The translations under genes were made by a program, and so were the position numbers. From NCBI RefSeq assembly GCF_003351025.1, contig NZ_QPCG01000006.1, positions 62,001 to 126,000 on the forward strand: a stretch of 64,000 nucleotides of DNA, read 5' to 3'. Numbering within the stretch: the first letter of the stretch is position 1; every line of letters begins with the position of its first letter. Below the pieces are notes generated by a model. That model saw only the letters and a program-made list of their open reading frames with translations. It did no database searches and had not been told where the DNA came from. Shown in pieces: positions 51,252-61,229 of the stretch. Source of the stretch: Mucilaginibacter endophyticus (GTDB lineage Bacteria > Bacteroidota > Bacteroidia > Sphingobacteriales > Sphingobacteriaceae).

Positions 51252-52115
51252 TTATTTCCCTTCGGCAACTAAAAGCTTGTTATTTCTGAAATCGGTGGGT
51301 GAAAACGAGGTATGTTTTTTAAAGAAATTACTGAAATAAGCCGCGTCATCAAAGCCAAGTTCATAGGTAATTTCCTTTGCCGACTTGTCGGTATAGTATA
51401 ACAATCGTTTAGCTTCAATGATAAGCCGCTCCTGTATTACCTGCAAAGGTGTTTTATGGTTATACAAAGCGAAAAGGTTTGACAGCGTTTTAGGCGATTT
51501 ATTTAACTGTTGTGCATAATAGGCCACTGAATGCTGCTGGCGATAATTATTCTCAACCATTAAATTAAACTTGCGGATAGTGCCAAATTTTTCATCGGCT
51601 ATTGCTTCACTTTGCCCCCGGTGGGCCTTGGCCAGCCGAGTTACAATAATAATGAGGCGTTTCAGCAACATCCGGAGCATATCTATCTGGATATTGTCTG
51701 CCGTTTCAAACTCTTCAATAAAAATATCGAGCAGGCGCTGCAATTTAAACTGCATGGTTTCATCAAGGCTTACAAATACCTGCTCGGCGCTGCCATAAAA
51801 CAGGAAGCCCACGCAACTTACCTCTTCATCATGGTCAACAATGCAATAAAAATCGCGGTTAAACTGCCAGGCCACAATATCCTCGGGCCGTTCAAAACGG
51901 AAGGACTGGTTAACCATTAAAGGCAAAATGGTATTGGGCAAAAAATCATAATCCACCTCATCAATGGTAACGGTTTGCATTTCGCCCCTGTTCCAGGCTA
52001 TGGTAAGGTATTTATGCTGACGGTCTCGCGTGTAAAACATCCTGTCGAAATGTTTTTCATTGATAAGCAACAACAGATCGCCGCCCGTGGATTGTTCTGT
52101 AACCGATAGTTTCAT
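51252..52115 (-). CDS. AraC family transcriptional regulator
   Basis: The 287-residue protein has a beta-rich N-terminal sensor-type domain (about 1-120) and a C-terminal AraC DNA-binding domain with two helix-turn-helix units: HSVAYYAQQLNKSPKTLSNL and SAKEITYELGFDDAAYFSNF, then FKKHTSFSPTDFR. The family pattern PxxFR (PTDFR) is present. It lies just upstream of the AhpD-like gene on the same strand, a likely target. Confidence 0.92.
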   Translation of the reverse strand: MKLSVTEQSTGGDLLLLINEKHFDRMFYTRDRQHKYLTIAWNRGEMQTVTIDEVDYDFLPNTILPLMVNQSFRFERPEDIVAWQFNRDFYCIVDHDEEVSCVGFLFYGSAEQVFVSLDETMQFKLQRLLDIFIEEFETADNIQIDMLRMLLKRLIIIVTRLAKAHRGQSEAIADEKFGTIRKFNLMVENNYRQQHSVAYYAQQLNKSPKTLSNLFALYNHKTPLQVIQERLIIEAKRLLYYTDKSAKEITYELGFDDAAYFSNFFKKHTSFSPTDFRNNKLLVAEGK

Positions 52116-52344
52116 TTTGTGTAAACGCGAAGATATTTAAAAGTGGTAATTAAACATTAACAACTAATGGTTTATCACATCCCTATGACCAAACGCGCTG
52201 GACATTGGCCATGAGCAAAGCGCCATCAAATCACACAGTTTTAACAACTGCTTAACACACTTCATCAAACATTCATTCAAAAAAAAGAAATTGCACTCCA
52301 ATTGCTTTTTAATACTTAAAAGCGACTACCCTACTAATTTAAGA

Positions 52345-53178
52345 ATGACGGTTACCCAATTCCTCGACCAGCATCAGGATGCTGTGCAAGTTGCTTTGTA
52401 TGCTTTAATCATTTGCTCATTGTGGCTGATGGAAGTTTGTTTTTCATCAGGTATCATTTCGGTAAAAAGGCGCTGGCAACATAACAAAACCAATCTGCTG
52501 TTTATTTTTACCGCCCTTCCCATCCAGCTTTTGCTTACCACCGTTGTTTTAATAATACTGGAATGGACCAACGTACACCATTGGGGACTGATTAACTACA
52601 TACCCGGCCATCACAACAAATGGATTTATTACATCAGCCTTTTCATGCTGCTTGACCTGTGCGAATACATTTATCATGTAGTAATGCACAAGATAGACCC
52701 GCTCTGGAAATTTCACCTCGTGCACCACAGTGATCTTCATGTTGATGTGTCGACCACCGTACGTGAGCATCCAGGCGAAACCTGTGTGCGCACCTGCTGC
52801 TTAATGCTTTGGGTGTTTATTTGCGGTCCGGCAATTGGTGTTTTAGTGTTACGACAAACATTCCAGTCATTATTTAACATACTGGCCCATACTGAGTTCA
52901 GGTTACCACAACGCGTTAACAAAATTGTTGGTTTAATTTTTATAACACCTAACCTGCACCACGTACACCACCATTATCAACTACCCCACACCGACCGCAA
53001 TTACGGCGACGTACTAAGCATCTGGGACAGGCTTTTTGGCACTTTTGGCGAACTGGAACAGGAAAACACCCGCTTTGGTATTGATACCCACATGGATAAA
53101 AACGTTACCGGCAGGTTTGCAAATATTCTTAAAATACCTTTTCAGAAATTGGAAAGACCTAAAGGACATCAGAACTAA
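52345..53178 (+). CDS. Sterol desaturase/fatty acid hydroxylase family protein
   Basis: This is a membrane di-iron enzyme. The 277-residue protein (ATG at 52345) has hydrophobic segments at about 12-33, 50-72 and 90-108, and the histidine-rich iron ligands HKIDPLWKFHLVHH, then HHVHHHYQLPHTD. Bacterial members hydroxylate or desaturate lipids or hydrocarbons, but the substrate is not known. It is a single gene with palindromes after its stop (53189-53282). Confidence 0.9.
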   Translation: MTVTQFLDQHQDAVQVALYALIICSLWLMEVCFSSGIISVKRRWQHNKTNLLFIFTALPIQLLLTTVVLIILEWTNVHHWGLINYIPGHHNKWIYYISLFMLLDLCEYIYHVVMHKIDPLWKFHLVHHSDLHVDVSTTVREHPGETCVRTCCLMLWVFICGPAIGVLVLRQTFQSLFNILAHTEFRLPQRVNKIVGLIFITPNLHHVHHHYQLPHTDRNYGDVLSIWDRLFGTFGELEQENTRFGIDTHMDKNVTGRFANILKIPFQKLERPKGHQN

Positions 53179-53188
53179 AAATCAAACG

Positions 53189-53282
53189 TGCCAGAGGTAC
53201 ATAACACCAAAGTTGTGTACCTCTGGCACACTAAAAATACTTTGATTTTGCTCCTACAAACCTTTTGCACCTCTGGTGCAGT
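53189..53282. repeat. Palindromic repeats after the desaturase-family gene (R8)
   Basis: GTGCCAGAGGTACA (53189-53202) and its complement (53216-53229) form a hairpin. A related TGCACCTCTGGTGCA palindrome is at 53268-53282. Confidence 0.75.
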
Positions 53283-53311
53283 CCTTCAATCTTTACCTCA
53301 ACATATCAGAA

Positions 53312-53752
53312 CTACCCTACATCTTCTCCAAAATCTTCCATTACACCAAAATATTCTTCCCAGTCCGGGTCATCGATAACGGTAATGTTGATGGGGAGTT
53401 CATCAAATTCGGATAAGGCATCGTTTAACCTGTCACCTGCAACCTCAATATCTGTGGTATACCAGGCCCACCAACGTTCGTTTTCGCCAGTGAACACAAA
53501 GGCAAGAATACTTTGATGGTCATCCTCAAGCAGGTCTACCAGGGCATCTTCTACCTGCTCCATTAAAAGCATTTCATCTGCCGGGGGTAATAGTGAGGGG
53601 TCAAACGTATCATACCGCCAGGTTATGTCCATACGCTGAAAGTAAGTACCGCTTTCAAAAAAATTTGTGAGATTGGGTCTATAGCGCACCAGCAGGGGAA
53701 TATCTTCTTCGGATACAGCCTCTACCGATACCCAGGTATCATCTAAGATCAT
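53312..53752 (-). CDS. DUF695-like protein
   Basis: This 146-residue acidic protein matches the general pattern of DUF695 proteins: WVSVEAVSEEDIPLLVRYRP near the start, AFVFTGENERWWAWYTTD in the middle and DPDWEEYFG near the end. The function is unknown. It is a lone gene followed by palindromes on one side. Confidence 0.75.
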   Translation of the reverse strand: MILDDTWVSVEAVSEEDIPLLVRYRPNLTNFFESGTYFQRMDITWRYDTFDPSLLPPADEMLLMEQVEDALVDLLEDDHQSILAFVFTGENERWWAWYTTDIEVAGDRLNDALSEFDELPINITVIDDPDWEEYFGVMEDFGEDVG

Positions 53753-53800
53753 AGGTTTAATTTTACGCTGAAGTTACGGATAATAGCGCTATCGGCATAA

Positions 53801-53839
53801 AAAAAGAGCAATTTGAATTATAATCAAATTGCTCTTTTT
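53801..53839. terminator. Terminator, upstream of the DUF695 gene and after GH3
   Basis: Perfect 16-bp arms (53801-53816 and 53824-53839). It serves the GH3 gene on the minus strand. Confidence 0.85.
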
Positions 53840-53870
53840 CGTTAACGCTAATGATTTATTTTGCTTGTAT

Positions 53871-56288
53871 TTATTCTACCTCAAACTCTTTTTTCAGTTT
53901 AATATCAACTGACGAGCTTCCTATCATAACTTCAAACTTGCCGGGTTCAACTGTCCAGTTCATGTTTTTGTCCAGCAGTGCCAGGTCATCAGGATGAAGG
54001 GTGAACTGTACCGTTTTCTTTTCGCCAGGGTTAAGGGTTACACGGTCAAAGCCACGCAGGTCGTACTCATAAGTGGTAACACTGCTCACTTCGTCTTTCA
54101 GATAAAGCTGCACCACATCATCGCCTTTGCGTTGACCGGTATTAGTTATATCAACACTTACCTGTACAAGTCCCTGGGAGTTTCCTTTTTCGGGCGATAC
54201 CTGTAAATTACTGTACTCAAATGTAGTGTAGCTTAAACCGTAACCATAAGGATATAAAGCGCCTTTTACACTGGTTTTACCCCAGCTGTTTTGCCCGCCC
54301 TGTTCGGCCTGTGATGACGGTTTGAAAGGGAAATTATACTCCAGCTGACCAATTGTTTTAGGGAACGTGATTGGTAACCTTCCTCCAGGATTGTTATCGC
54401 CAAATAGGGTTTCGGCAATTACCTGTCCGCTTTGTACGCTCGGGAACCAGGCTTCTAAAATGGCTGGCACATATTTGTTTTCCCAATTGATGGTTAGCGG
54501 TTGCCCGTTAATCATAACCATTACTACAGGTTTACCTGTAGCTTGTAAAGCCTGGATCAGCTTCAGCTGCCTGCCCGGCAGGTTTAAGCCTGTACGTGAT
54601 AAACTCTCACCCACACGGTCAACATCCTCACCTACCACAGCTATTACGATATCCGATTGCTTAGCCTGTGCCACTGCCGAATCAATACCGGCCTGCTCCT
54701 GAGCGGTTAATGGTGTTTCGATGATCTCACTTTCGGGCCAGGTGGCATCAATCATGTCGCAGCCTTTAACATAGCTTACTTTAGCATCATTGCCTGCATA
54801 GTTTTTAATACCATCAAACACGGTGGTAACGGGGTTGTGCGATGGGCCGTACCTGCTGACAGCATAGTTGGTTTCTTTAGCCAGCGGACCGGTAATTAGA
54901 ATATTAGGATATTTCTTTTTATCCAACGGTAACAAGTTGTTGGCGTTTTTAAGCAATACCATCGATTCGCGGTTCATTTTAAGGCTCATCGCCTTATCAG
55001 CGTCGGTGTGTACTATTTTATCAGCAGCTTTAGGGTCTTTAACGTAAGGGCTATCAAATAAACCTAACCTGAATTTCACTTTCAACACCTCGCCAACACG
55101 GGTATCAATGATCTTCATCGAAATGCGGTTCTCTTTGATCAGCTCGCGCAAAGGCATGATAAATGTTTGCGGCATAGTGAAGTTGGTACGCACGTTAAGG
55201 CCTGCTTCAACAGCCTGCCTTACAGCTTCCTTATAATCGGCCGCTACATGGTGTTTAGAGTAAAGAAACTCAACAGCCTCGCTGTCGCTCACTACATAAC
55301 CGTTAAAGCCAAATTGCTGACGTAAAAGCTGCGTAAGAAAATAGTAACTGCCGGTTATCGGCACACCATCCCAATCATTGTAACTGCTCATTACGCCCAT
55401 TGGATGCGCCTCCTGAATTACCCTGCGGAATGGATATAAATACAACTGATGCATCTCCCTTGGGGCCACGTGCGGATCGGTACGGGCGCTACCGTCACGG
55501 CCTCCTTTGGGTACGCTATATACCGCAAAGTGTTTCAGGGTTGAAGCCACGCCGCCTTCCTGGATACCCAGCACCATTTGCTTGCCCATTTCGGCAATAT
55601 GAAATGGATCTTCGCCATAGCATTCAACCACACGGCCCCAGCGCTGGTCGCGGGCGGGGTCAAGTATCGGCGCGTAAACGTTGGTATATCCCAAAGCTTT
55701 TGCTTCGCGACCAACCGTTTTACCTGCTTCATAAACCAGCTCTTTATCAAAGGTACTGCCTATTGAAATTGGCGCAGGCAGTGGCGTGGCCCGGTCATGG
55801 TTAAGGCCGTGAATCCCCTCGTTGGTAAAGTCAACAGGGATGCCTAAACGGGTTTCTTCAACAAACCATTTTTGAATGGTATTAATGGCCGAGGCGTGCT
55901 TACTAAATGGGTACGAATACTGCGTAGGCGCGTCATCGGTATGTGATGTAAGGTTGTTCAGTTCTTCATCAATATTGGCTATACCATCTTTCCAAACTTC
56001 GTTTTTCCAGTTGGGCACCGGCATTTCATCTTTCAATACGCGCTTGTACCCGTAAAGAGTAGCCATCTGGCAGGTTTTCTCTTCAACGGTCATCTGGCTT
56101 ACCAGGTCGGCCACGCGTTTGTCAATGGGTTGGGATGGATCTTCAAACACGTCCATCTTGCCGTTTTTGTTGAAATCTATCCAGCCTTTGTGGTAGATGT
56201 TTTTTTCCTGTGCCGATGCACTGAGGCTAAAGCTAAGAGATAAAGCGGATGCCACGAAAACCCGGGGCAGGCAGTATTTATTTCTCAT
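53871..56288 (-). CDS. GH3 beta-glucosidase (BglX type)
   Basis: This 805-residue periplasmic glycoside hydrolase has a signal peptide (MRNKYCLPRVFVASALSLSF, ends near SAQEK). The GH3 N-terminal domain carries VAKQMVLGIQEG-like and ASTLKHFAVYS, and the nucleophile region GFNGYVVSDSEAV. It continues with the second GH3 domain (KKYPNILITGPLAKETNYA, VVGEDVDRVGESLSR) and a C-terminal fibronectin III-like domain (YDLRGFDRVTLNPGEKKTV). It most likely cleaves beta-glucosides or xylosides from plant material. A possible -7 (TATATTTG, complement of 56314-56321) is upstream. Confidence 0.93.
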   Translation of the reverse strand: MRNKYCLPRVFVASALSLSFSLSASAQEKNIYHKGWIDFNKNGKMDVFEDPSQPIDKRVADLVSQMTVEEKTCQMATLYGYKRVLKDEMPVPNWKNEVWKDGIANIDEELNNLTSHTDDAPTQYSYPFSKHASAINTIQKWFVEETRLGIPVDFTNEGIHGLNHDRATPLPAPISIGSTFDKELVYEAGKTVGREAKALGYTNVYAPILDPARDQRWGRVVECYGEDPFHIAEMGKQMVLGIQEGGVASTLKHFAVYSVPKGGRDGSARTDPHVAPREMHQLYLYPFRRVIQEAHPMGVMSSYNDWDGVPITGSYYFLTQLLRQQFGFNGYVVSDSEAVEFLYSKHHVAADYKEAVRQAVEAGLNVRTNFTMPQTFIMPLRELIKENRISMKIIDTRVGEVLKVKFRLGLFDSPYVKDPKAADKIVHTDADKAMSLKMNRESMVLLKNANNLLPLDKKKYPNILITGPLAKETNYAVSRYGPSHNPVTTVFDGIKNYAGNDAKVSYVKGCDMIDATWPESEIIETPLTAQEQAGIDSAVAQAKQSDIVIAVVGEDVDRVGESLSRTGLNLPGRQLKLIQALQATGKPVVMVMINGQPLTINWENKYVPAILEAWFPSVQSGQVIAETLFGDNNPGGRLPITFPKTIGQLEYNFPFKPSSQAEQGGQNSWGKTSVKGALYPYGYGLSYTTFEYSNLQVSPEKGNSQGLVQVSVDITNTGQRKGDDVVQLYLKDEVSSVTTYEYDLRGFDRVTLNPGEKKTVQFTLHPDDLALLDKNMNWTVEPGKFEVMIGSSSVDIKLKKEFEVE

Positions 56289-56443
56289 GAGGTTGTTTTA
56301 GGGTTGGTTTTTCCAAATATATAGCTTTAGGCTTAACCTGTGCGGTTACAGCCATGTCCGTAACGGTATATTTTAACTATATCGTTTGAGTTAACAGTGT
56401 TTAATCAACCACTTGCATTATTCAGAAACTTTCTGTTACTTTT

Positions 56444-56842
56444 ATGCTTTCGATGAGCTTAAAACAACCAGTAACCCTAATTTCACAAGCGCTTATCCAG
56501 GCCGGTATTTGCGTCCCTTTCCTGATAATTGCATTTATTATTTATGGCATTACCCGCGAGGGAAGTGAGATAGTCGCAGCGGTAATGTATGCCTTGTTTG
56601 CTATCCCAGGCTATGTGATTGCTGTTTGCAGCTACCTGGTATATAACATTATCGATACTAAGGCAAAAGCCAATTGGAGCATACTTAAATATGCAGCACC
56701 CTTGTTTTTACTGGTTATTGGTTTATTGGCGATAAACAGCTATAAAGAAAGTGACCGGCAGATATTTTTCGTCATTATTGCCACTATTTTTTTCATCGAA
56801 CCGGTTAAGATTGTATATCAACGGGTATTAAAGACTTTATAA
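56444..56842 (+). CDS. Hypothetical membrane protein
   Basis: This 132-residue protein has four hydrophobic segments (about 10-33, 45-70, 84-103 and 105-122). I do not recognise the family. The start may be the first ATG (56444) or the ATG three codons later (56453). It is a lone gene convergent with the secreted-protein gene at 56851, 8 bp away. Confidence 0.75.
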   Translation: MLSMSLKQPVTLISQALIQAGICVPFLIIAFIIYGITREGSEIVAAVMYALFAIPGYVIAVCSYLVYNIIDTKAKANWSILKYAAPLFLLVIGLLAINSYKESDRQIFFVIIATIFFIEPVKIVYQRVLKTL

Positions 56843-56850
56843 ACAATCCA

Positions 56851-58245
56851 CTACCGGGCATCGGCCCAATCAGCATCGGTAAATGATGGGTTTATCTTAT
56901 AATCGTTATAGGTAATGCTACTTTTTTGTGCCCCTTCACTTTGTAATTCATTGGCAGGCAATACTATACCATCTACCGTTTTAAAACCTGTAAAGACCGA
57001 TGCCTGGATCACTGAACCTGTTTTAGTACCTTCGCCAACCAACTGGTTATTACTGTTTAGCGCCGCAAAACTGGTTACGCCATCATAGTTATAGCTTACG
57101 ATCACGATATTGTTTTTACCCTCCTGCACTTTAACATTTTGGATGTGATCGAGATTCTCTTTCCTGAATAACAATGGCCCGGAGCGGAAACCTTGTTTTA
57201 ACTGCGCGATGCGTGAGGCCGAAAGCGGCTGTTTATTGCCATTACGCCATTGCCAGCCGTTATCTCCCTCCATTTGCTCAACCTGTAGCAACTTCCCTCC
57301 TTTTCGGAGTTCAGAACGTACACGATGAGCAGCCAGATCAACCTTCAGGGTAATATCAATACCCATCATCGTAGCGGATACCTGCATGGTTTTAATGGCA
57401 TCAAGTTTTGCCCCGCCATGAGCTTCGGCAGCTTTGCTTAGTAAACTTGCGGCATCATTGATACTGCTTGTTTCAGAATCAGCAGTCGGCTTGGTATTAT
57501 TACGGGGAGCCCCAGATGTAATTTTTGCTGTAGATGAAGCACTTTTAGGTGCTTTATCTTTCATAAAATAAATATTGCCATCTATAGCGGCCATAATCGG
57601 TTTTTCGCCGGGGCGGCAAAAAAAGCTGTGGGTTTCGGTTTTACCGGTGTTATAAGCTAAGGTAAGTATGCCGTCTTTTATGGTATAAGTACCAGCACCG
57701 CTATCTTTATGACTCCCGCCGCCACCAATACCATCACCCGATACCATGGTAGCCGATGAACTGTTTTGACTAAAATTACCCTTCCCATCAAAATAAAGCC
57801 CTTTTTCGCCGGAGGTACCAACAAATACCTGCCCGGTGTTCATACCGCCCATACTGCTTGCATGCGTAAATTCATAGTAACCGGCAGGCACCCTGTCAGA
57901 TGTATTAAGTTTCAGTATATTAAAGCTGCCTGCATCTATATCACCATCGGCTTCCAACTTGTACTCTTGTTTGGAGCCTTTTAGATACTGCATTTTGAGC
58001 GTATTGCCCTGTACCTGATAATGACCGGCAACGTGGGTTTTCCAATCAGGCTTTTCAAGCAGATCGTTGAACGTTCCATCGGGCCTTAACATGTATACCA
58101 CATCGTTACGCCCCATCCCGGCCCCCATGGTAACGGGCAGTGTTAATTCAATACCGGCGTAAACACCACTTACATTTTTTGTTTGCGCCCCGGCATCAAC
58201 ACCGGCAAAAAATAGGATAAGGAAACAAAACACAATAGCTTTCAT
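56851..58245 (-). CDS. Secreted protein with LolA-like C-terminal part
   Basis: This 464-residue protein has a signal peptide (MKAIVFCFLILFFAGVDAGAQ). The first half is Gly- and Ser-rich (GDGIGGGGSHKDSGAGTYTI) with beta-strand patterns. After a short linker near residue 240-265, the second half (about 265-464) looks like a LolA/LppX-type sheet (AAEAHGGAKLDAIKTMQVSA, then SRIAQLKQGF). It would be periplasmic or surface attached and might carry lipid, but that is inference. Confidence 0.75.
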   Translation of the reverse strand: MKAIVFCFLILFFAGVDAGAQTKNVSGVYAGIELTLPVTMGAGMGRNDVVYMLRPDGTFNDLLEKPDWKTHVAGHYQVQGNTLKMQYLKGSKQEYKLEADGDIDAGSFNILKLNTSDRVPAGYYEFTHASSMGGMNTGQVFVGTSGEKGLYFDGKGNFSQNSSSATMVSGDGIGGGGSHKDSGAGTYTIKDGILTLAYNTGKTETHSFFCRPGEKPIMAAIDGNIYFMKDKAPKSASSTAKITSGAPRNNTKPTADSETSSINDAASLLSKAAEAHGGAKLDAIKTMQVSATMMGIDITLKVDLAAHRVRSELRKGGKLLQVEQMEGDNGWQWRNGNKQPLSASRIAQLKQGFRSGPLLFRKENLDHIQNVKVQEGKNNIVIVSYNYDGVTSFAALNSNNQLVGEGTKTGSVIQASVFTGFKTVDGIVLPANELQSEGAQKSSITYNDYKINPSFTDADWADAR

Positions 58246-58446
58246 AGTATCAGCAGAAATAATTTAATACCAAGAGTTAAATTATCAACTCCTGCACGGT
58301 AAAAATGTTTTTAGCTGAATAATAAGCTTTTGTTAAAAGCCAATTAATACTATATAATATTAGTGTAAATAATAAGCTACAATTAAACCAAAGGCTCTAT
58401 ACCTCAGTTTAATAATTTGTACATTCACTTATTAAACTAAACCGCC

Positions 58447-59457
58447 ATGAAATCAATAAAAACCTTGTGTCTTTTTGCAGCTATTGCAGGATTAAGCTAT
58501 AATCCCGTATCTGCCCAATCTACTTCTGTACCAACAGTAACTTTTCAAAATGTAAGTAATCTCCCCTATCCGCTTACCTGGACCAGCAGTGTTACCGATG
58601 GCAACAATATTTACACCGTTGCCGGTTATAAAGGAGGGCGCGGCGGCTATTCGTCGGATGTATTGAAATACAGTCCTGAAACAAACAGCTGGACTAAAAT
58701 TGCCGACATGGGCGGCAACAAAGTTCAATCGGCCACGGCTTATGTGCCAGCTACCGGTAAAATATATGTTTTTGGGGGTATTGGCGGCGTTAGCAATGAC
58801 ATACGCACCAGCCAGATATTTCAAGGCGTACAAAGTGTTGATATTAAAACCGGGGAAGTAAAAAATCTTGATGTATTAAACCCGATGGCCAGCACCTACG
58901 GCAGCGCTATTGAATGGCAAAACAAAATTTACTTATTCGGCGGCAGTCGCGAAGGCAAACGCAGCATCAATTCGGTGTATGAATTTGATCCGCTAACACT
59001 AAAATTCACTCAATTAGCTAATATGCCCGAATACCTGCAGGCTGCAGGGGCAGTTGTAAACGGCGTTATTTATACTTTTGGTGGTTACGATACTTTTCTT
59101 AAACACCAGGGTACTAATATTTACGCTTATGACATCAAGGCCAATACCTGGAAAACCGTTGGCAAACTGCCGGAGTTTATGTCGGCTAACAGCGTAGCTG
59201 CAAGCGGTAACGTGATATTTGTTGCAGGTAGCTATGATGATGAAGACCTGTTAGGTTATTTTGATACCGATAGTGGCAAATTCACCAAACTGAAATCAAA
59301 TATGGAGCCGCGTCGCGCTGCATCATCAGCTATAGTAAATAATATGTTGTTTGTTTTTGGCGGCAGTACACGCTTCAAAGCATTTAATGTTTCAACTTTG
59401 GCAACTGTACAGGCTACCAATATTACGCCATTCCTTAAAAACTCTACAAGCAGGTAA
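58447..59457 (+). CDS. Secreted kelch-repeat beta-propeller protein
   Basis: The 336-residue protein has a signal peptide (MKSIKTLCLFAAIAGLSYN.., ends near SAQS) and about six kelch units with GG and Tyr/Trp at regular spacing: VAGYKGGRGGYSSDVLKYSP, VFGGIGGVSNDI, LFGGSREGKRSINSVYEF, FGGYDTFLKHQGTNIYAYD, FVAGSYDDEDL and FVFGGSTRFKAF. Kelch propellers bind sugars or proteins; some Bacteroidota ones (NanM type) act on sialic acid. No exact role can be given. It ends in a terminator (59474-59512). Confidence 0.85.
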   Translation: MKSIKTLCLFAAIAGLSYNPVSAQSTSVPTVTFQNVSNLPYPLTWTSSVTDGNNIYTVAGYKGGRGGYSSDVLKYSPETNSWTKIADMGGNKVQSATAYVPATGKIYVFGGIGGVSNDIRTSQIFQGVQSVDIKTGEVKNLDVLNPMASTYGSAIEWQNKIYLFGGSREGKRSINSVYEFDPLTLKFTQLANMPEYLQAAGAVVNGVIYTFGGYDTFLKHQGTNIYAYDIKANTWKTVGKLPEFMSANSVAASGNVIFVAGSYDDEDLLGYFDTDSGKFTKLKSNMEPRRAASSAIVNNMLFVFGGSTRFKAFNVSTLATVQATNITPFLKNSTSR

Positions 59458-59473
59458 AAGCCTGATGTTATAC

Positions 59474-59512
59474 AAAGAAGCCGGTTAAAGTTTATTTTTA
59501 ACCGGCTTCTTT
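59474..59512. terminator. Bidirectional terminator after kelch gene
   Basis: Perfect 16-bp arms (59474-59489 and 59497-59512) between convergent genes. Confidence 0.9.
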
Positions 59513-59528
59513 ATTTAATGTGATAACC

Positions 59529-60551
59529 TTACTTCAATTCCTTTCTAAAAAAACCTACGGCCAGACTATCTACCTGTAAATGGATAGCATGCCTGTTAAC
59601 CGAAGGATCATCGGTAAAATATATTGGTGCCTCTTTCTTCACTGCGTCAATAGCTTCTCCAAGCATCACATAATGGCCTATCTTGCCCGGTAGTTCGGTA
59701 TAGATTGATTTACTGATTAACTGATGATAGTGCCTCGCATTGGTTTTTACCGGGGCGATGCTATCACTTTGAGAGCCTACAATATACAAAGGGCTTTTAA
59801 TATCGGCCACTTGCTCTTTGCGGATAAAGCCGAAGCCCAGCGCGGGCGATATGGAAAAGAAAGCTTTGATCCGTTTATCCTTTAGTGGTGGCACATGTTT
59901 AGACCCGGCGATAAGCGAACTATCATCCAGTAATTTTACCAGACCCGGAAATTCGGGAATCTCCAACTCTTTACGGCCTGTGGTTTTATAATAATTACGC
60001 GCCTGTTCAAAATCAAGCCTTGCACCGGCAAGGGCAATTACGGTATAACCACCGAAAGAAAAGCCTATAGCCCCGATCTTCTGCTGGTCGATAAGCGGAC
60101 CAATATCTGAGTTATTCAGCAAGGAGGTAAGCGCGAAGCTGAGATCCAGAGGCCGCTCCCAGGGCTTAACAAATTCGAGCGGGATTTTATGATCATAAGT
60201 ATTACCGTAATGATCTACGGCTGCAACTATGCAGCCGCTGTTTGCCAGGGCCTGGGCAAGCCACTCTAAAGTCAGCCTGCCACCACCGGTGCCATGTGAG
60301 AGCAGGATCAGCGGCAGCTTATTTACCGGGAGTTTGCCATCACGAACGGTTGGTTGTCGTAAAAAGGGTGAGAAATGTTTATCTGATGGTTTTAGCGTAT
60401 CTACCGTCGGATACCAGATTTCTGTAACCACAGGGCGGTTATTACGGCTGCGATCTTTAAAATTAAACGTACGTTCGCCTAAATTTTGAGCCATAGCTAC
60501 GCCACCTGATAGCAGTATTGTAAGAGCGATAAGTATTTGCTTGTACATCAT
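59529..60551 (-). CDS. Secreted alpha/beta hydrolase (PAF-acetylhydrolase/dienelactone hydrolase type)
   Basis: The 340-residue protein has a signal peptide (MMYKQILIALTILLSGGVAM..) and the alpha/beta hydrolase core: LILLSHGTGGGRLTLEWLAQ for the oxyanion hole and the nucleophile elbow IGFSFGGYTV. The Asp/His regions are less clear (SQSDSIAPVK, then PGKIGHYVMLGE). It fits the family that includes PAF-acetylhydrolase-like secreted esterases. The substrate is not known. The first two codons are both ATG (60551, 60548). Confidence 0.88.
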   Translation of the reverse strand: MMYKQILIALTILLSGGVAMAQNLGERTFNFKDRSRNNRPVVTEIWYPTVDTLKPSDKHFSPFLRQPTVRDGKLPVNKLPLILLSHGTGGGRLTLEWLAQALANSGCIVAAVDHYGNTYDHKIPLEFVKPWERPLDLSFALTSLLNNSDIGPLIDQQKIGAIGFSFGGYTVIALAGARLDFEQARNYYKTTGRKELEIPEFPGLVKLLDDSSLIAGSKHVPPLKDKRIKAFFSISPALGFGFIRKEQVADIKSPLYIVGSQSDSIAPVKTNARHYHQLISKSIYTELPGKIGHYVMLGEAIDAVKKEAPIYFTDDPSVNRHAIHLQVDSLAVGFFRKELK

Positions 60552-60617
60552 TGTTTAGTGTTTATACCACAAAACAAGGCATTTACGATTCTAAAAAGAT
60601 TGACAATAGTCAATAAA

Positions 60618-61187
60618 TCATTTTTTTGATTTGAGACGACTGAGGGTTTCCTGGGAAATGCCAAGATAGTCGGCAACTATTTTATTGGGCAACCTTTTGA
60701 TGATTTCGGGTTGGGTTTGCATCAGTATATTGTAGCGGGCTTTTGAATCCATGGTGATCAGGCTTTCTATCCGTTGTATGGATGCGATGTAATCCAGTTC
60801 AAGGCCCAAACGATACATAGTTTCAAAGCCAGGAATTTCGTTCAGCAAGAGGTCACGGTCGGCATAGCTCAATACCAATAGCTCGGATGGTTCGGGGCTT
60901 TGAATGGATGCGACAGATGGTTCTTTCAATATAAAACTCGGGAACGCTGTACCCATACGCCCCTCAAATATCAGGAAGCGGGTTGATTCATTACCATCAT
61001 CATCGGTCAAAAATACGCGGAGGCAGCCTTTCACTACAAAATACAAATGCCTTGCGATACTTCCTTTTTCAACCAGTATCTCGTTACGTTTGGTTAGTCG
61101 GGTTTTAAAACAATTATCTACCAGTAGCTCATGCTCCGGCGAGAGTGTTAGCTTATCTCCAATATGTTGTTTTAAAGCCGGGTGCAT
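60618..61187 (-). CDS. Crp/Fnr family transcriptional regulator
   Basis: This 189-residue protein has the cyclic-nucleotide-binding type beta barrel (LVEKGSIARHLYFVVKGCLRVF, split as LVEKGSIARHL and YFVVKGCLRVF) and a short C-terminal helix-turn-helix, IVADYLGISQETLSRLKSK. No Cys motif for iron-sulfur binding is seen. This small Crp-like group is common in Bacteroidota with unknown ligands. It is 42 bp downstream of the macro-domain gene on the same strand. Confidence 0.9.
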   Translation of the reverse strand: MHPALKQHIGDKLTLSPEHELLVDNCFKTRLTKRNEILVEKGSIARHLYFVVKGCLRVFLTDDDGNESTRFLIFEGRMGTAFPSFILKEPSVASIQSPEPSELLVLSYADRDLLLNEIPGFETMYRLGLELDYIASIQRIESLITMDSKARYNILMQTQPEIIKRLPNKIVADYLGISQETLSRLKSKK

Positions 61188-61229
61188 AGCTGCAATTTAT
61201 GCACTTAGCTTGGAGTTGACAAGTCCGCA

